Source of the DNA: Candidatus Aminicenantota bacterium
GTDB taxonomy: Bacteria > Acidobacteriota > Aminicenantia > S016-38
Assembly: GCA_027062035.1 (NCBI GenBank)
Contig: JAMOUL010000391.1
Coordinates: 1 to 20,332, forward strand
Length of the DNA: 20,332 bases
Direction of reading: 5' to 3'
Shown: piece after piece, positions 7,994 through 14,990 of the stretch
Layout of the letters: each line of letters starts with the position of its first letter
How positions within the stretch are numbered: the stretch's first letter is position 1
Translations under genes and position numbers: made by a program
The notes under the pieces: model-generated
What the model was told of the DNA's origin: nothing
Database searches by the model: none
What the model saw: only the letters and a program-made list of their open reading frames with translations

Positions 7994-8758
7994 TCAGCCC
8001 TCAGGACTGTCAACTTTATCTTCTCCCTTCTTTCGTCCAGCAAGATAACTGACAAAAATTCCAATGGAGTAAAGTATTATAAAGGGTCCTGCCACAATGG
8101 TCTGGGTAATAGCATCAGGGGTTGGGGTTATAACTCCTGCAACCACAAAGGAAATTAAAACAGCATATTTGAAGTTTTTTATCATGAATTTTGGACTGAG
8201 AATTCCAAGCTTTGAAAGGATAAAAATCACAACAGGCAACTCAAAAACTATACCTATCCCCAGAAGTATTTCTATCGCAAGATTAAAATAGGAATCAACG
8301 GTTATTATGGGTTGAAAATCTCTACCAAGATAAAGGAAAAATCTGCATGTCCATGGAAAGACAATAAAATAACCAAAGGCACCGCCCAGAAGAAAGAAAA
8401 AACTTGTGGAAAAAACAAAGGGAATCACATATTTTTTCTCATGAGGATAAAGGGCGGGAGATATAAACTTCCACGCCTGGTAGGCAACAAATGGGGAAGC
8501 AAAAAATATGGCTGCAAGAAAAGAAACCTTAAGATAAAGCATAAAAGGGGTTGTAAGGGAGGTGAAGGCGAGCTTTTCCCCTTCAGGGAGATATTTAACT
8601 ATGGGCCTCGCAATAATATTGAACAGGTCCTTTGCTATAAACCAATTGGCGAAAAATATTACAACGATAGAAATAAGGGAATAAAAAATCCTTTTTCTTA
8701 ACTCTTCAAGATGCTCGAGAAAGCTTAAATCGTCATTCCGTCTTCTTTTCTTCTCCAT
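7994..8758 (-). CDS. tatC: Twin-arginine translocase subunit TatC
   Basis: TatC is the membrane receptor for twin-arginine signal peptides and exports folded, often cofactor-bearing proteins. The 254-residue protein has six predicted membrane segments. The N-terminal cytoplasmic motif LSFLEHLEELRKRI (11-24) is the signal-peptide binding site. A hydrophobic core with FVAYQAWKFISPALYPHEKK in the loop after TM2 and FELPVVIF in TM4 is typical of the family. It overlaps the 3' end of tatA by 26 bp in another frame, so the two are coupled. The C-terminal tail is short and charged. Confidence 0.95.
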   Translation of the reverse strand: MEKKRRRNDDLSFLEHLEELRKRIFYSLISIVVIFFANWFIAKDLFNIIARPIVKYLPEGEKLAFTSLTTPFMLYLKVSFLAAIFFASPFVAYQAWKFISPALYPHEKKYVIPFVFSTSFFFLLGGAFGYFIVFPWTCRFFLYLGRDFQPIITVDSYFNLAIEILLGIGIVFELPVVIFILSKLGILSPKFMIKNFKYAVLISFVVAGVITPTPDAITQTIVAGPFIILYSIGIFVSYLAGRKKGEDKVDSPEG

Positions 8759-8984
8759 TCACCACTTCGCCTTCAACTGCTTTTTCTTCGGCACTATCTT
8801 CCGGGACCGTCTTTTCTTCCTCTACTGCTTTTTCAAGTTGTTCCTTAAATTCCTCGGAACTTTTTCTGAATTCCGCTATGGCTCTGCCTATGGACCTGCC
8901 CACTTCAGGCAATTTCTTGGGTCCAAATACAAGAAGAGCTATAAGAAAAATTAAAAGTAATTCCTGCCATCCGAGTCCAAACAT
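8733..8984 (-). CDS. tatA: TatA/TatB-type twin-arginine translocase component
   Basis: The 83-residue protein has one N-terminal membrane helix, the FGPKKLPEVGRSIG hinge and amphipathic helix (20-33), and an acidic, unstructured tail, as in TatA, which forms the export pore with TatC. I place the start at the ATG at 8984, because AGGAG lies 7 nt upstream and the protein then begins MFGLGWQELL. A GTG two codons earlier would leave only 1 nt after the AGGAG. With this start, residue 8 is Glu and residues 21-22 are Gly-Pro, features of TatB, while FGPKKLPE is typical of one-component TatA. It may serve both roles, as no second copy is seen here. Confidence 0.93.
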   Translation of the reverse strand: MFGLGWQELLLIFLIALLVFGPKKLPEVGRSIGRAIAEFRKSSEEFKEQLEKAVEEEKTVPEDSAEEKAVEGEVVNGEEKKTE

Positions 8985-8986
8985 TT

Positions 8987-9676
8987 TCACGCTCCTGGGT
9001 TGGGTTCCTGAATTATCTTACAGGAACCGGTGATTTTTCCGTTTGTGGCTTCCACTGTAATTTCCCTCTGGTCTCCAGGGTTTTGTCCTACCGTAAGCGT
9101 ATCAGTCACCTGACCATTGGCATTGGTCACCTTAAGGCTGCCGCCGGACGCAAGGGAACCACAATCTGTGGTGATCGTAAGAGGAACACCTGAGACAGGG
9201 AAGCCATTTTCATTGAATACTGTGATGGTGAGTTTAACCTTTCCTCCCTGCCAGGGAAGATTAGCCGGTGAAGCGGTAATTACTATACTGGCAGGTTCAT
9301 AATCAGAAGAAATGGTAACATTTATTGTTACTTCGCTACCACCTCTGGCCATAGCCTGTATTACTGCTGTCCCCGGGGTAGTACCTGCATAAAAAACTGC
9401 TTCAGCTTTACCATCCTTTATAGTGGTACTCTGAGGTTCAACTCGTCCAAGGGTGGAACCAAAGAAGATCTCCACTCCATCTCTTAAGGGGGTACCGTTT
9501 TTTTCCGTTCCGAAAACAGTTATATTGGAAATTCCTTCTGGGGGAACCACAGCAGGGTCTGCCTTTATTATGAGGGTGGAACCCTCTGGCGCTGGTAGTG
9601 GGGATTTTTCGCATCCGAAGAAGAGAAAGATTATTATTAAAATTAACGCCAGAATCAGGAAAATATACTTCCTCAT
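8987..9676 (-). CDS. Secreted lipoprotein with two bacterial Ig-like domains
   Basis: The 229-residue protein begins with a signal peptide (MRKYIF and a long Ile/Leu core) ending in a lipobox-like LFFGC with the lipidated Cys22. Residues about 33-125 and 130-225 are two beta-sandwich repeats of the invasin/intimin Big_1 type. Each has the pattern of a variable-use phrase (GTEKNGTPLRDGVEI; NENGFPVSGVPLTI), a G-x-L/V-x-P strand, and a DGKAEAVFYAG or NGQVTDTLTVG segment. Such domains act as spacers or adhesive modules at the cell surface. I chose the ATG at 9676 over a TTG at 9694, because the ATG gives a clean n-region and fits the promoter position. It ends 2 bp before tatA; co-transcription with tatAC is likely, but a functional link is not shown. 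Confidence 0.82.
   Translation of the reverse strand: MRKYIFLILALILIIIFLFFGCEKSPLPAPEGSTLIIKADPAVVPPEGISNITVFGTEKNGTPLRDGVEIFFGSTLGRVEPQSTTIKDGKAEAVFYAGTTPGTAVIQAMARGGSEVTINVTISSDYEPASIVITASPANLPWQGGKVKLTITVFNENGFPVSGVPLTITTDCGSLASGGSLKVTNANGQVTDTLTVGQNPGDQREITVEATNGKITGSCKIIQEPNPGA
8992..8996 (-). promoter_or_regulatory. Ribosome binding site deciding the tatA start
   Basis: AGGAG on the minus strand, inside the last codons of the lipoprotein gene, is 7 nt from the ATG at 8984 but only 1 nt from the alternative GTG at 8990. The ATG is therefore preferred. Confidence 0.65.
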
Positions 9677-9682
9677 ACTGTA

Positions 9683-9711
9683 TTTATAGCACAATCCCCT
9701 TGCTTTTTAAA
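9683..9711 (-). promoter_or_regulatory. Candidate leaderless promoter of the lipoprotein-tatAC operon
   Basis: On the minus strand TTTAAA (9711-9706) and TATAAA (9688-9683) are 17 bp apart. Only 6 bp separate the -10 box from the ATG at 9676, and there is no Shine-Dalgarno. Transcription would start at or next to the start codon. Confidence 0.45.
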
Positions 9712-9727
9712 GAAAATAAATTAAAAT
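9700..9727 (+). promoter_or_regulatory. Candidate leaderless promoter of def
   Basis: TTGCTT (9700-9705) and TAAAAT (9722-9727) are 16 bp apart. The -10 box ends 6 bp before the def ATG, and no ribosome binding site lies between them, so the transcript would begin at about the ATG. Confidence 0.45.
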
Positions 9728-9733
9728 ATTCCT

Positions 9734-10234
9734 ATGAAAGAGATAAGAAAATACGGAGATGAGGTGCTCAGAAAAAGAGCACAGGAGATAAAGGATATAA
9801 ATGAGGAAATAGTAGAGCTATCCCAGGAAATGGTGGAAACAATGTACGAAGCTCCGGGAATAGGTCTGGCCGCTCCTCAGGTAGGAGAATCCATCCGACT
9901 TGTCACCGTAGATCTTTCTGTTGGAGAGGACCCGAGGGAACTGATTATACTTATAAACCCGGAAATAAAGGAAAAGGAAGGGGAAGACATAGATGAAGAA
10001 GGATGCCTCAGCATCCCCGGGGTGGTGGAAAGGGTAAAGAGGCCCTATCGGGTCCTGGTAAAAGGGATAGACCTCAATGGAAAGGAAAGGGAAATCGAAG
10101 CCGAAGGCTTGCTTGCCAGGGTTTTTTGCCATGAAGTTGATCATCTCAATGGAATTCTTTTTGTGGACAGGCTTACACCCCTGAAAAAAAGACTTATTCT
10201 CAAAAAAATAAAAAAATCCATGAACTCCTGGTAA
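9734..10234 (+). CDS. def: Peptide deformylase
   Basis: Peptide deformylase removes the N-formyl group from nascent proteins in the cytoplasm. All three family motifs are intact in this 166-residue protein: GIGLAAPQ (42-49), EGCLS (89-93) with metal ligand Cys91, and HEVDHLNG (133-140) with metal ligands His133 and His137 and catalytic Glu134. The length is normal for the type I enzyme. It is the first gene of the rightward block, 72 bp before mraZ, and its methionine aminopeptidase or fmt partners are not present. No terminator is visible after it, so it may read through into the dcw cluster. It has no Shine-Dalgarno; see the leaderless promoter entry. Confidence 0.96.
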   Translation: MKEIRKYGDEVLRKRAQEIKDINEEIVELSQEMVETMYEAPGIGLAAPQVGESIRLVTVDLSVGEDPRELIILINPEIKEKEGEDIDEEGCLSIPGVVERVKRPYRVLVKGIDLNGKEREIEAEGLLARVFCHEVDHLNGILFVDRLTPLKKRLILKKIKKSMNSW

Positions 10235-10259
10235 AACCCAAAAAAATCCCGTCTATCCC

Positions 10260-10288
10260 TTGACTTTTTCCCGTTTTGTTACTATTAT
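10260..10288 (+). promoter_or_regulatory. Strong sigma-70-like promoter of mraZ and the dcw cluster
   Basis: TTGACT (10260-10265), a 17 bp spacer and TATTAT (10283-10288) form the best promoter in the window. The predicted start is near 10295, giving a leader of about 12 nt. It lies in the 72 bp between def and mraZ. Confidence 0.75.
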
Positions 10289-10322
10289 GGGAATAAACGG
10301 GAAAAAATGGAAAAATTTGGGA
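10265..10322 (+). promoter_or_regulatory. Probable MraZ operator: palindrome plus 10-bp-spaced TGGGA repeats
   Basis: A perfect 12 bp inverted repeat (TTTTTCCCGTTT at 10265-10276 and AAACGGGAAAAA at 10295-10306) flanks the -10 box. Its arms are centred 30 bp apart, about three helical turns. On the + strand, TGGGA, CGGGA, TGGAA and TGGGA begin at 10288, 10298, 10308 and 10318, an exact 10 bp period running into the mraZ coding region. E. coli MraZ is known to bind TGGGN repeats separated by 5 nt upstream of its own gene, so autorepression is the natural reading. Further CCC motifs facing the other way lie at 10247-10250 and 10256-10259. Confidence 0.65.
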
Positions 10323-10762
10323 TTTTAAGAGGGCATTCACGTATTAAGACTGATAATAGCGGGAGGTTTAAACTCCCTTCTGCGTTCTCTAAAATTATAA
10401 AGGACTTTTACGGAAAGGAACTCTTCTTTACCTCAGTTGACGGAGAATGTGGCTTATTATTTCCCATGAAGGTCTGGGAAGAAAAGGAAAGAAGGCTTCT
10501 ACAGGCTCCCACAATGGATCCTGCCATAAAAAAATACCTGACTTTGACCAGCTTCTATGGCAAGGTGGTAACTCTGGACAGCAAAGATAGAATCTTGATC
10601 CCCCAGATTCTCAGGGAGGCAGCAGCTCTGGATGGAGAGCTCGTTCTTCTGGGAAAACTGAATTACATTGAAGTATGGAATAGTGAAAAATTAAATGAAA
10701 AATTTAAATTAAATCCCTTCACCGATGAGGACTCGGCAGAACTTGCCAAATGGGGGATTTAA
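10307..10762 (+). CDS. mraZ: Transcriptional regulator MraZ
   Basis: MraZ is an AbrB-like DNA-binding protein that forms a ring of subunits and controls the division and cell wall cluster it heads. The 151-residue protein has the two expected half-domains: the first with DNSGRFKLP (16-24) and the second with DSKDRILIP (91-99). The usual pattern is DxxGR in both, so the Gly-to-Asp change in the second copy is a departure. The length is typical. The ATG follows a short A-rich leader with GGGA as the only possible ribosome binding site, and the stop overlaps the rsmH start (TAATG). The promoter region carries repeats expected for its own binding. Confidence 0.93.
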   Translation: MEKFGILRGHSRIKTDNSGRFKLPSAFSKIIKDFYGKELFFTSVDGECGLLFPMKVWEEKERRLLQAPTMDPAIKKYLTLTSFYGKVVTLDSKDRILIPQILREAAALDGELVLLGKLNYIEVWNSEKLNEKFKLNPFTDEDSAELAKWGI

Positions 10763-11601
10763 TGGAACATGTTCCGGTAATGAAGGAGGAGGTGGCAAAA
10801 TTTTTGAGGGGAAAGGGAATTTTTGTGGATGCTACCACCGGAACAGGGGGACATACTGAATATATCCTTGAAAAATTTCCCGACTTAAGGGCGATCTGTC
10901 TGGACCGGGACAAGCAATCCCTCCAGTACGCCATGAAAAGGCTTGAAAAATTTCGTCCAAGACTGGAATTCATCCATTCTGATTACAGAAAACTACCTGA
11001 TCTGAACCTGCCATGGAAAAAAATTGACGCTATTCTCTTTGACATGGGTTTATCTTCCTTCCAGCTTTCGTCAACCCGGGGCTTTTCCTACCAGAAGGAC
11101 GCTCCTCTGGATATGAGATTTAATCCGGATGAAGGAAAACCAGCCTCCGTATTTCTCAGGGAAATATCCTATTCAGAGCTGGTTATTATTTTTAAAAATT
11201 TTGCTGATCTAAAAAGGGCGGAGGAACTGGCGCGGGAAATAAAGGGCAGGAAAATAGAGAGCACCTCTGACCTGGTAAACGCGGTCAAAAAGGTTTATAA
11301 AACTACAAAAAGGGAGCTTCTTTCCAGGGTTTTCCAGGCCATAAGAATAGCTGTAAATCGGGAGCTGGAAGGGATCGACGACATGATATTCAGACTTCTC
11401 GAGCTTTTACCGGATGGGGCCAGACTTATCTTTATAACCTACCATTCCGGAGAGGACAGGATTATAAAGAACTCATTCAGAGAAGCGGAAAAGAGGGGAA
11501 AGATGAAAATCCTGACGAAAAAGGTAATAAAACCTTCCCGTCAGGAAATTATCAAAAACCCCAGGGCGAGATCGGCGAAAATGAGGGTGGGGGAAAAATG
11601 A
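10762..11601 (+). CDS. rsmH: 16S rRNA (cytosine(1402)-N(4))-methyltransferase RsmH
   Basis: RsmH (MraW) adds the N4-methyl group to C1402 of 16S rRNA with SAM. The 279-residue protein has the SAM loop FVDATTGTGGHTEYIL (21-36), the DMGLSSFQL and RGFSYQKDAPLDMRF block (94-120), FQAIRIAVNRELE, and the C-terminal NPRARSAKMRV. I set the start at the ATG at 10762, which shares its A with the mraZ stop and gives the usual M-x-H-x-PV start; an ATG at 10750 would add four residues. It is shorter than the usual 300 or so. The normal HSLED motif reads HSGED here. It overlaps ftsL by 4 bp (ATGA). Confidence 0.94.
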   Translation: MEHVPVMKEEVAKFLRGKGIFVDATTGTGGHTEYILEKFPDLRAICLDRDKQSLQYAMKRLEKFRPRLEFIHSDYRKLPDLNLPWKKIDAILFDMGLSSFQLSSTRGFSYQKDAPLDMRFNPDEGKPASVFLREISYSELVIIFKNFADLKRAEELAREIKGRKIESTSDLVNAVKKVYKTTKRELLSRVFQAIRIAVNRELEGIDDMIFRLLELLPDGARLIFITYHSGEDRIIKNSFREAEKRGKMKILTKKVIKPSRQEIIKNPRARSAKMRVGEK

Positions 11602-11930
11602 GGACTGCGAGAAACAAAGGAAAAAGAAAATCCTTTAATACGTTCTTTTTCATCCTCATCATCTTTGAAGCACTGCTGCTCATATTTGTATATGTTTATA
11701 ATCTGGCCAGGGCAAAGGAAAGGGAATATAACCTGCTGGATAAAAAAAGAAGTCTTCTGACAGAGGAAATCCGGATCCTGGAAATGAGAAAGGCAAAGCT
11801 AACCTCCCTTCAGGAACTTAACGATTTTTCAAGGGAAAGGGGGCTGGTAAAAATAAAGCCCCAGGAAGTCATTGTAATAGAAAAAAGCGGTGAAAAGCTG
11901 AAGGTGCTTAAAAATGAGAAGAACAAATAG
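11598..11930 (+). CDS. ftsL: FtsL/DivIC-like cell division protein
   Basis: The 110-residue protein has a basic cytoplasmic N-tail (1-13), one membrane helix (about 14-37) and a periplasmic heptad-rich helix (about 40-80), then LVKIKPQEVIVIE, the layout of FtsL. FtsL forms the FtsQLB divisome complex that activates FtsWI. Sequence identity in this family is low, so the call rests on topology and on its place between rsmH and the PBP gene. It overlaps ftsI by 17 bp. Confidence 0.85.
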   Translation: MRTARNKGKRKSFNTFFFILIIFEALLLIFVYVYNLARAKEREYNLLDKKRSLLTEEIRILEMRKAKLTSLQELNDFSRERGLVKIKPQEVIVIEKSGEKLKVLKNEKNK

Positions 11931-13560
11931 AAAAAATGGAAAGGATATATGGCTGCTCATACTCTTCAGCGTCTGGGGAACCCTGCTTATTGTCAGGCTC
12001 ATAGAACTCCAGGTTTTTCAACATAATTTCTTTTCAAAAAGGAAAATAACCCAGACGAGAACCATAGAAAAAATCATTCCCAGACGCGGGACGATCTTTG
12101 ATAGAAACGGGCTGGTGCTTGCCATCAGCGTATCATCGCATTCGGCCTTTGTAAGAAAAGAGCTAACCAGAGAGGAACTAAAAAAGGTAAAAGAAGCGCT
12201 CCATCTCACAAACTACCAGGTTCAAAAGATGGTGAAAAGGTGGAGGGAGGGCAAAAAATTCACATGGTTAAAACGAAAATTATCTGAGGAAGAGTACAAA
12301 AAATTGAAATCCCTTGGAATAAAGAAAATAGAATTTTTAAAGGAACCCAAAAGAGTATATCCCCAGGGAACACTGGCTGCCCACGTGCTGGGCGGGGTAA
12401 ATATCGACAACCGGGGGGCAGCAGGAATAGAATTCTCACTTCAGAAATATATAGGAGGAACCCCGGGGGAAAGGGAAATCTTACTTGACGCCCTGGGATA
12501 TCCCATTGACATAAAAACCCTGAAACCGATGGTCCCAGGTAAGGACATAAAACTCACCCTGGACGCAAAAATTCAGCATGTGGTAGAAGAGGCTCTAAAA
12601 AGAAGGATTCGCGAAGCCAGGGCCAAAAGGGGTGCGGTAGTCGTACTCAACACTAAGGGAGAAATTCTGGCTATGTCTTCCTATCCCTTCTATGACCCCA
12701 ACCATTACTCAGAAACCTATGCTAAAAACAGGGGTGCATTGAGAAATTTTGCCCTTTCTCTCATATATCCCCCTGGTTCCACCATGAAATTCATTGATAT
12801 GGCTATTGCGTTCCAGCTGGGAAAATTAAGAATGAATGAGAAGATCTTCTGCGAGAACGGAAAAATAAGGGCAGGAAGAAAATACATAAGGGACCACGTT
12901 CCCTTTGGAATCCTTTCGGTACCTGAGATCCTAATCCATTCGAGCAACGTGGGAGCAATTAAAATAGTCAGAAGAATCCCGAGGAATATCTTTTATCAAT
13001 ATTTACTAAATTTTGGTTTTGGCAGGAAAACAGGGGTAGAACTCCCTGGCGAGACAGGTGGAATTCTCAGGAGGCCGGAAAGATGGAATTCTTATTCAAG
13101 GGATTATATTGCTATAGGGCAGGAAATAGCCACTTCTCCCCTTCAAATGGCAGCAGCTACCCTTGTGATAGCAAACTCAGGAGAATGGATTCAGCCACAT
13201 ATTACTTTCAAAAAACCCCTCCGCAAAAAGGTCCTTTCTGAGGAAGTGGTTATCAAAGTCAGAAAAATGATGAAAGATGTGGTGGAGATGGGCACAGGGA
13301 TCAAAGCTAATCTGGGCTGGATCGGCTCTGGAGGAAAAACCGGCACAGCTGAAAAGATAGTTCATGGTAAAAAAATAGGTTACACACCTTCTTTTGTGGG
13401 CTTCATTCCCTATTCCCACCCTCAATACGTGGTAACAGTGGTAATAGATGAGCCGATGGGGAAATATTATGGTGCAGATGTTGCTGCTCCCCTCTTTAGA
13501 GAAATAGGGAAGTATTTACTTATGAATTCCAATATTTATCCAGCGGTGGTGCTACAATGA
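11914..13560 (+). CDS. ftsI: Penicillin-binding protein, FtsI-type transpeptidase
   Basis: This class B PBP crosslinks septal peptidoglycan. The 548-residue protein has one N-terminal membrane anchor (about 12-35), a pedestal domain with RRGTIFDRNG (57-66), and the transpeptidase domain from about 230. The active site is complete: Ser289 and Lys292 in STMK, SSN at 343-345, and KTGT at 475-478. No PASTA domains follow, so it resembles FtsI rather than SpoVD. The start at 11914 lies inside ftsL. It ends in an ATGA overlap with murE. A RodA partner PBP is not excluded, but its place beside ftsL, murE and ftsW supports FtsI. Confidence 0.94.
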   Translation: MRRTNRKNGKDIWLLILFSVWGTLLIVRLIELQVFQHNFFSKRKITQTRTIEKIIPRRGTIFDRNGLVLAISVSSHSAFVRKELTREELKKVKEALHLTNYQVQKMVKRWREGKKFTWLKRKLSEEEYKKLKSLGIKKIEFLKEPKRVYPQGTLAAHVLGGVNIDNRGAAGIEFSLQKYIGGTPGEREILLDALGYPIDIKTLKPMVPGKDIKLTLDAKIQHVVEEALKRRIREARAKRGAVVVLNTKGEILAMSSYPFYDPNHYSETYAKNRGALRNFALSLIYPPGSTMKFIDMAIAFQLGKLRMNEKIFCENGKIRAGRKYIRDHVPFGILSVPEILIHSSNVGAIKIVRRIPRNIFYQYLLNFGFGRKTGVELPGETGGILRRPERWNSYSRDYIAIGQEIATSPLQMAAATLVIANSGEWIQPHITFKKPLRKKVLSEEVVIKVRKMMKDVVEMGTGIKANLGWIGSGGKTGTAEKIVHGKKIGYTPSFVGFIPYSHPQYVVTVVIDEPMGKYYGADVAAPLFREIGKYLLMNSNIYPAVVLQ

Positions 13561-14990
13561 AGCTTAAAGAATTAATTCAGGGAATTCATTATTTAAAAAT
13601 ACAGGGGGAGGATAGAGAAATTTCTCATCTCTCCTATGATTCAAGAAACATAAAGGAAGGTTCCCTATTTTTCGCCATAAAGGGAAAGAAATTTGATGGA
13701 AATCAATTTGTGGACGAGGTTGTGGAAAAGGGAGCTGCGGGTGTGGTTTCTGCCCTTCCTCCCGCAAGGGAAGACATCGCATGGCTACAGGTGGTGGACG
13801 TCAGAGAGGCCATGGCCGGTATAGCTGCCAGCTTCTTCAATCATCCATCCAGGGATTTAAAGGTGGTAGGAGTGACAGGAACCAATGGAAAAACCACTGT
13901 TGTTCAACTTGTTGCCAGCATTACTGGGGGAGGCTTCATCTCCACGGTGGAAAACTTCTACGGGAAGAAGGAACGGTCAAGGCTTACCACACCCGAAAGC
14001 ATAGATATTCAGTGGATGCTCAGTCAGGCAAAGAAAGCAGGTCTTCAGCACGTTTCCATTGAAGCATCGTCCCACGGGCTTTATTTCCACAGGCTTGACA
14101 ACGTGGATTTCGACGTTGCGGTATTTACCAACCTCTCGGGAGATCATCTCGACTTTCATTTGACAATGGATAGGTATTTTCAGGCCAAAGCAAAGCTGTT
14201 CCAGATGGTAGAGGGACCTGAAAAGTGGGCAATAATAAACAATGACGACCCGTACGGGAAAAAACTTCTGGAAATGGTAACCTGCGGAACCCTGACCTAC
14301 GGAATGGACAGGGAAAGTTCAATCTATCCGGAGAAATTTCTTATAACCATTGATGGAATTGAAGCGGATATTTATAGCCCGCTGGGAACATTTAAAATAA
14401 CTTCTCCCCTGACAGGCAGGTTTAACCTCTACAACATAATGGCAGCCATCGGCGCTGCCATTGTGCTGGGAATTGACAGAGAAAGGATAGTGGAAGGAAT
14501 AAAGAAGTTCAAAGGAGTCAAAGGAAGAATAGAAAGACTCAAACACCGGGACATCGTGGTAATAATAGACTATGCCCACAGCGATGACTCGCTGAAAAAA
14601 CTCCTGGAATCGGTAAGGGAACTTATTAAAGGAAGAATAATAGTCGTCTTTGGAGCCGGTGGAGATAGGGATAAAAGCAAAAGGCCAAGAATGGGAAAGG
14701 TTGCCGGAAAACTCGCAGATCTTGTAATAATTACAAGCGACAATCCCAGAAGCGAAGATCCCCTGAAAATAATAGCGGAAATAGAAGCCGGTGTAAGGGA
14801 GGAAACTTCCCTTTACATGAAAATACCGGACAGAAAAAAGGCTATAGAAAAGGCTGTGAGTCTGGCAAAGCCAGGAGATGCAGTGGTTATTGCAGGGAAG
14901 GGACATGAGGACTACCAGATTCTGGGTGACAGGGTCATACATTTCTCCGACCACGAAGTTGTGGAAGAGATCTTCCGGAGGAGAAAATGA
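13557..14990 (+). CDS. murE: UDP-MurNAc-tripeptide synthetase MurE (meso-DAP-type)
   Basis: MurE adds the third amino acid to UDP-MurNAc-L-Ala-D-Glu using ATP in the cytoplasm. The 477-residue protein has the three Mur domains: the N-terminal substrate domain with YDSRNIKEGSLFFA (27-40), the ATPase domain with GTNGKTT (108-114), and a C-terminal domain with DNPRSEDP (395-402). DNPR binds meso-diaminopimelate, so the peptidoglycan is likely DAP-type. The lysine expected to be carbamylated is Lys211 in YFQAKAKLF. A GHxDYQ-type end (GKGHEDYQI) is also typical. It overlaps both neighbours by 4 bp. Confidence 0.96.
   Translation: MKLKELIQGIHYLKIQGEDREISHLSYDSRNIKEGSLFFAIKGKKFDGNQFVDEVVEKGAAGVVSALPPAREDIAWLQVVDVREAMAGIAASFFNHPSRDLKVVGVTGTNGKTTVVQLVASITGGGFISTVENFYGKKERSRLTTPESIDIQWMLSQAKKAGLQHVSIEASSHGLYFHRLDNVDFDVAVFTNLSGDHLDFHLTMDRYFQAKAKLFQMVEGPEKWAIINNDDPYGKKLLEMVTCGTLTYGMDRESSIYPEKFLITIDGIEADIYSPLGTFKITSPLTGRFNLYNIMAAIGAAIVLGIDRERIVEGIKKFKGVKGRIERLKHRDIVVIIDYAHSDDSLKKLLESVRELIKGRIIVVFGAGGDRDKSKRPRMGKVAGKLADLVIITSDNPRSEDPLKIIAEIEAGVREETSLYMKIPDRKKAIEKAVSLAKPGDAVVIAGKGHEDYQILGDRVIHFSDHEVVEEIFRRRK

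Noticed and set aside
10265..10306. The mraZ palindrome as a def terminator
   Set aside because: The spacing between arms is 18 nt, no T tract follows on the + strand, and it overlaps a strong promoter, so an operator is a better fit.
14319..14954. Minus-strand open frame of 211 codons opposite murE
   Set aside because: It is antisense to the conserved MurE C-terminal domain and has no recognisable motifs.
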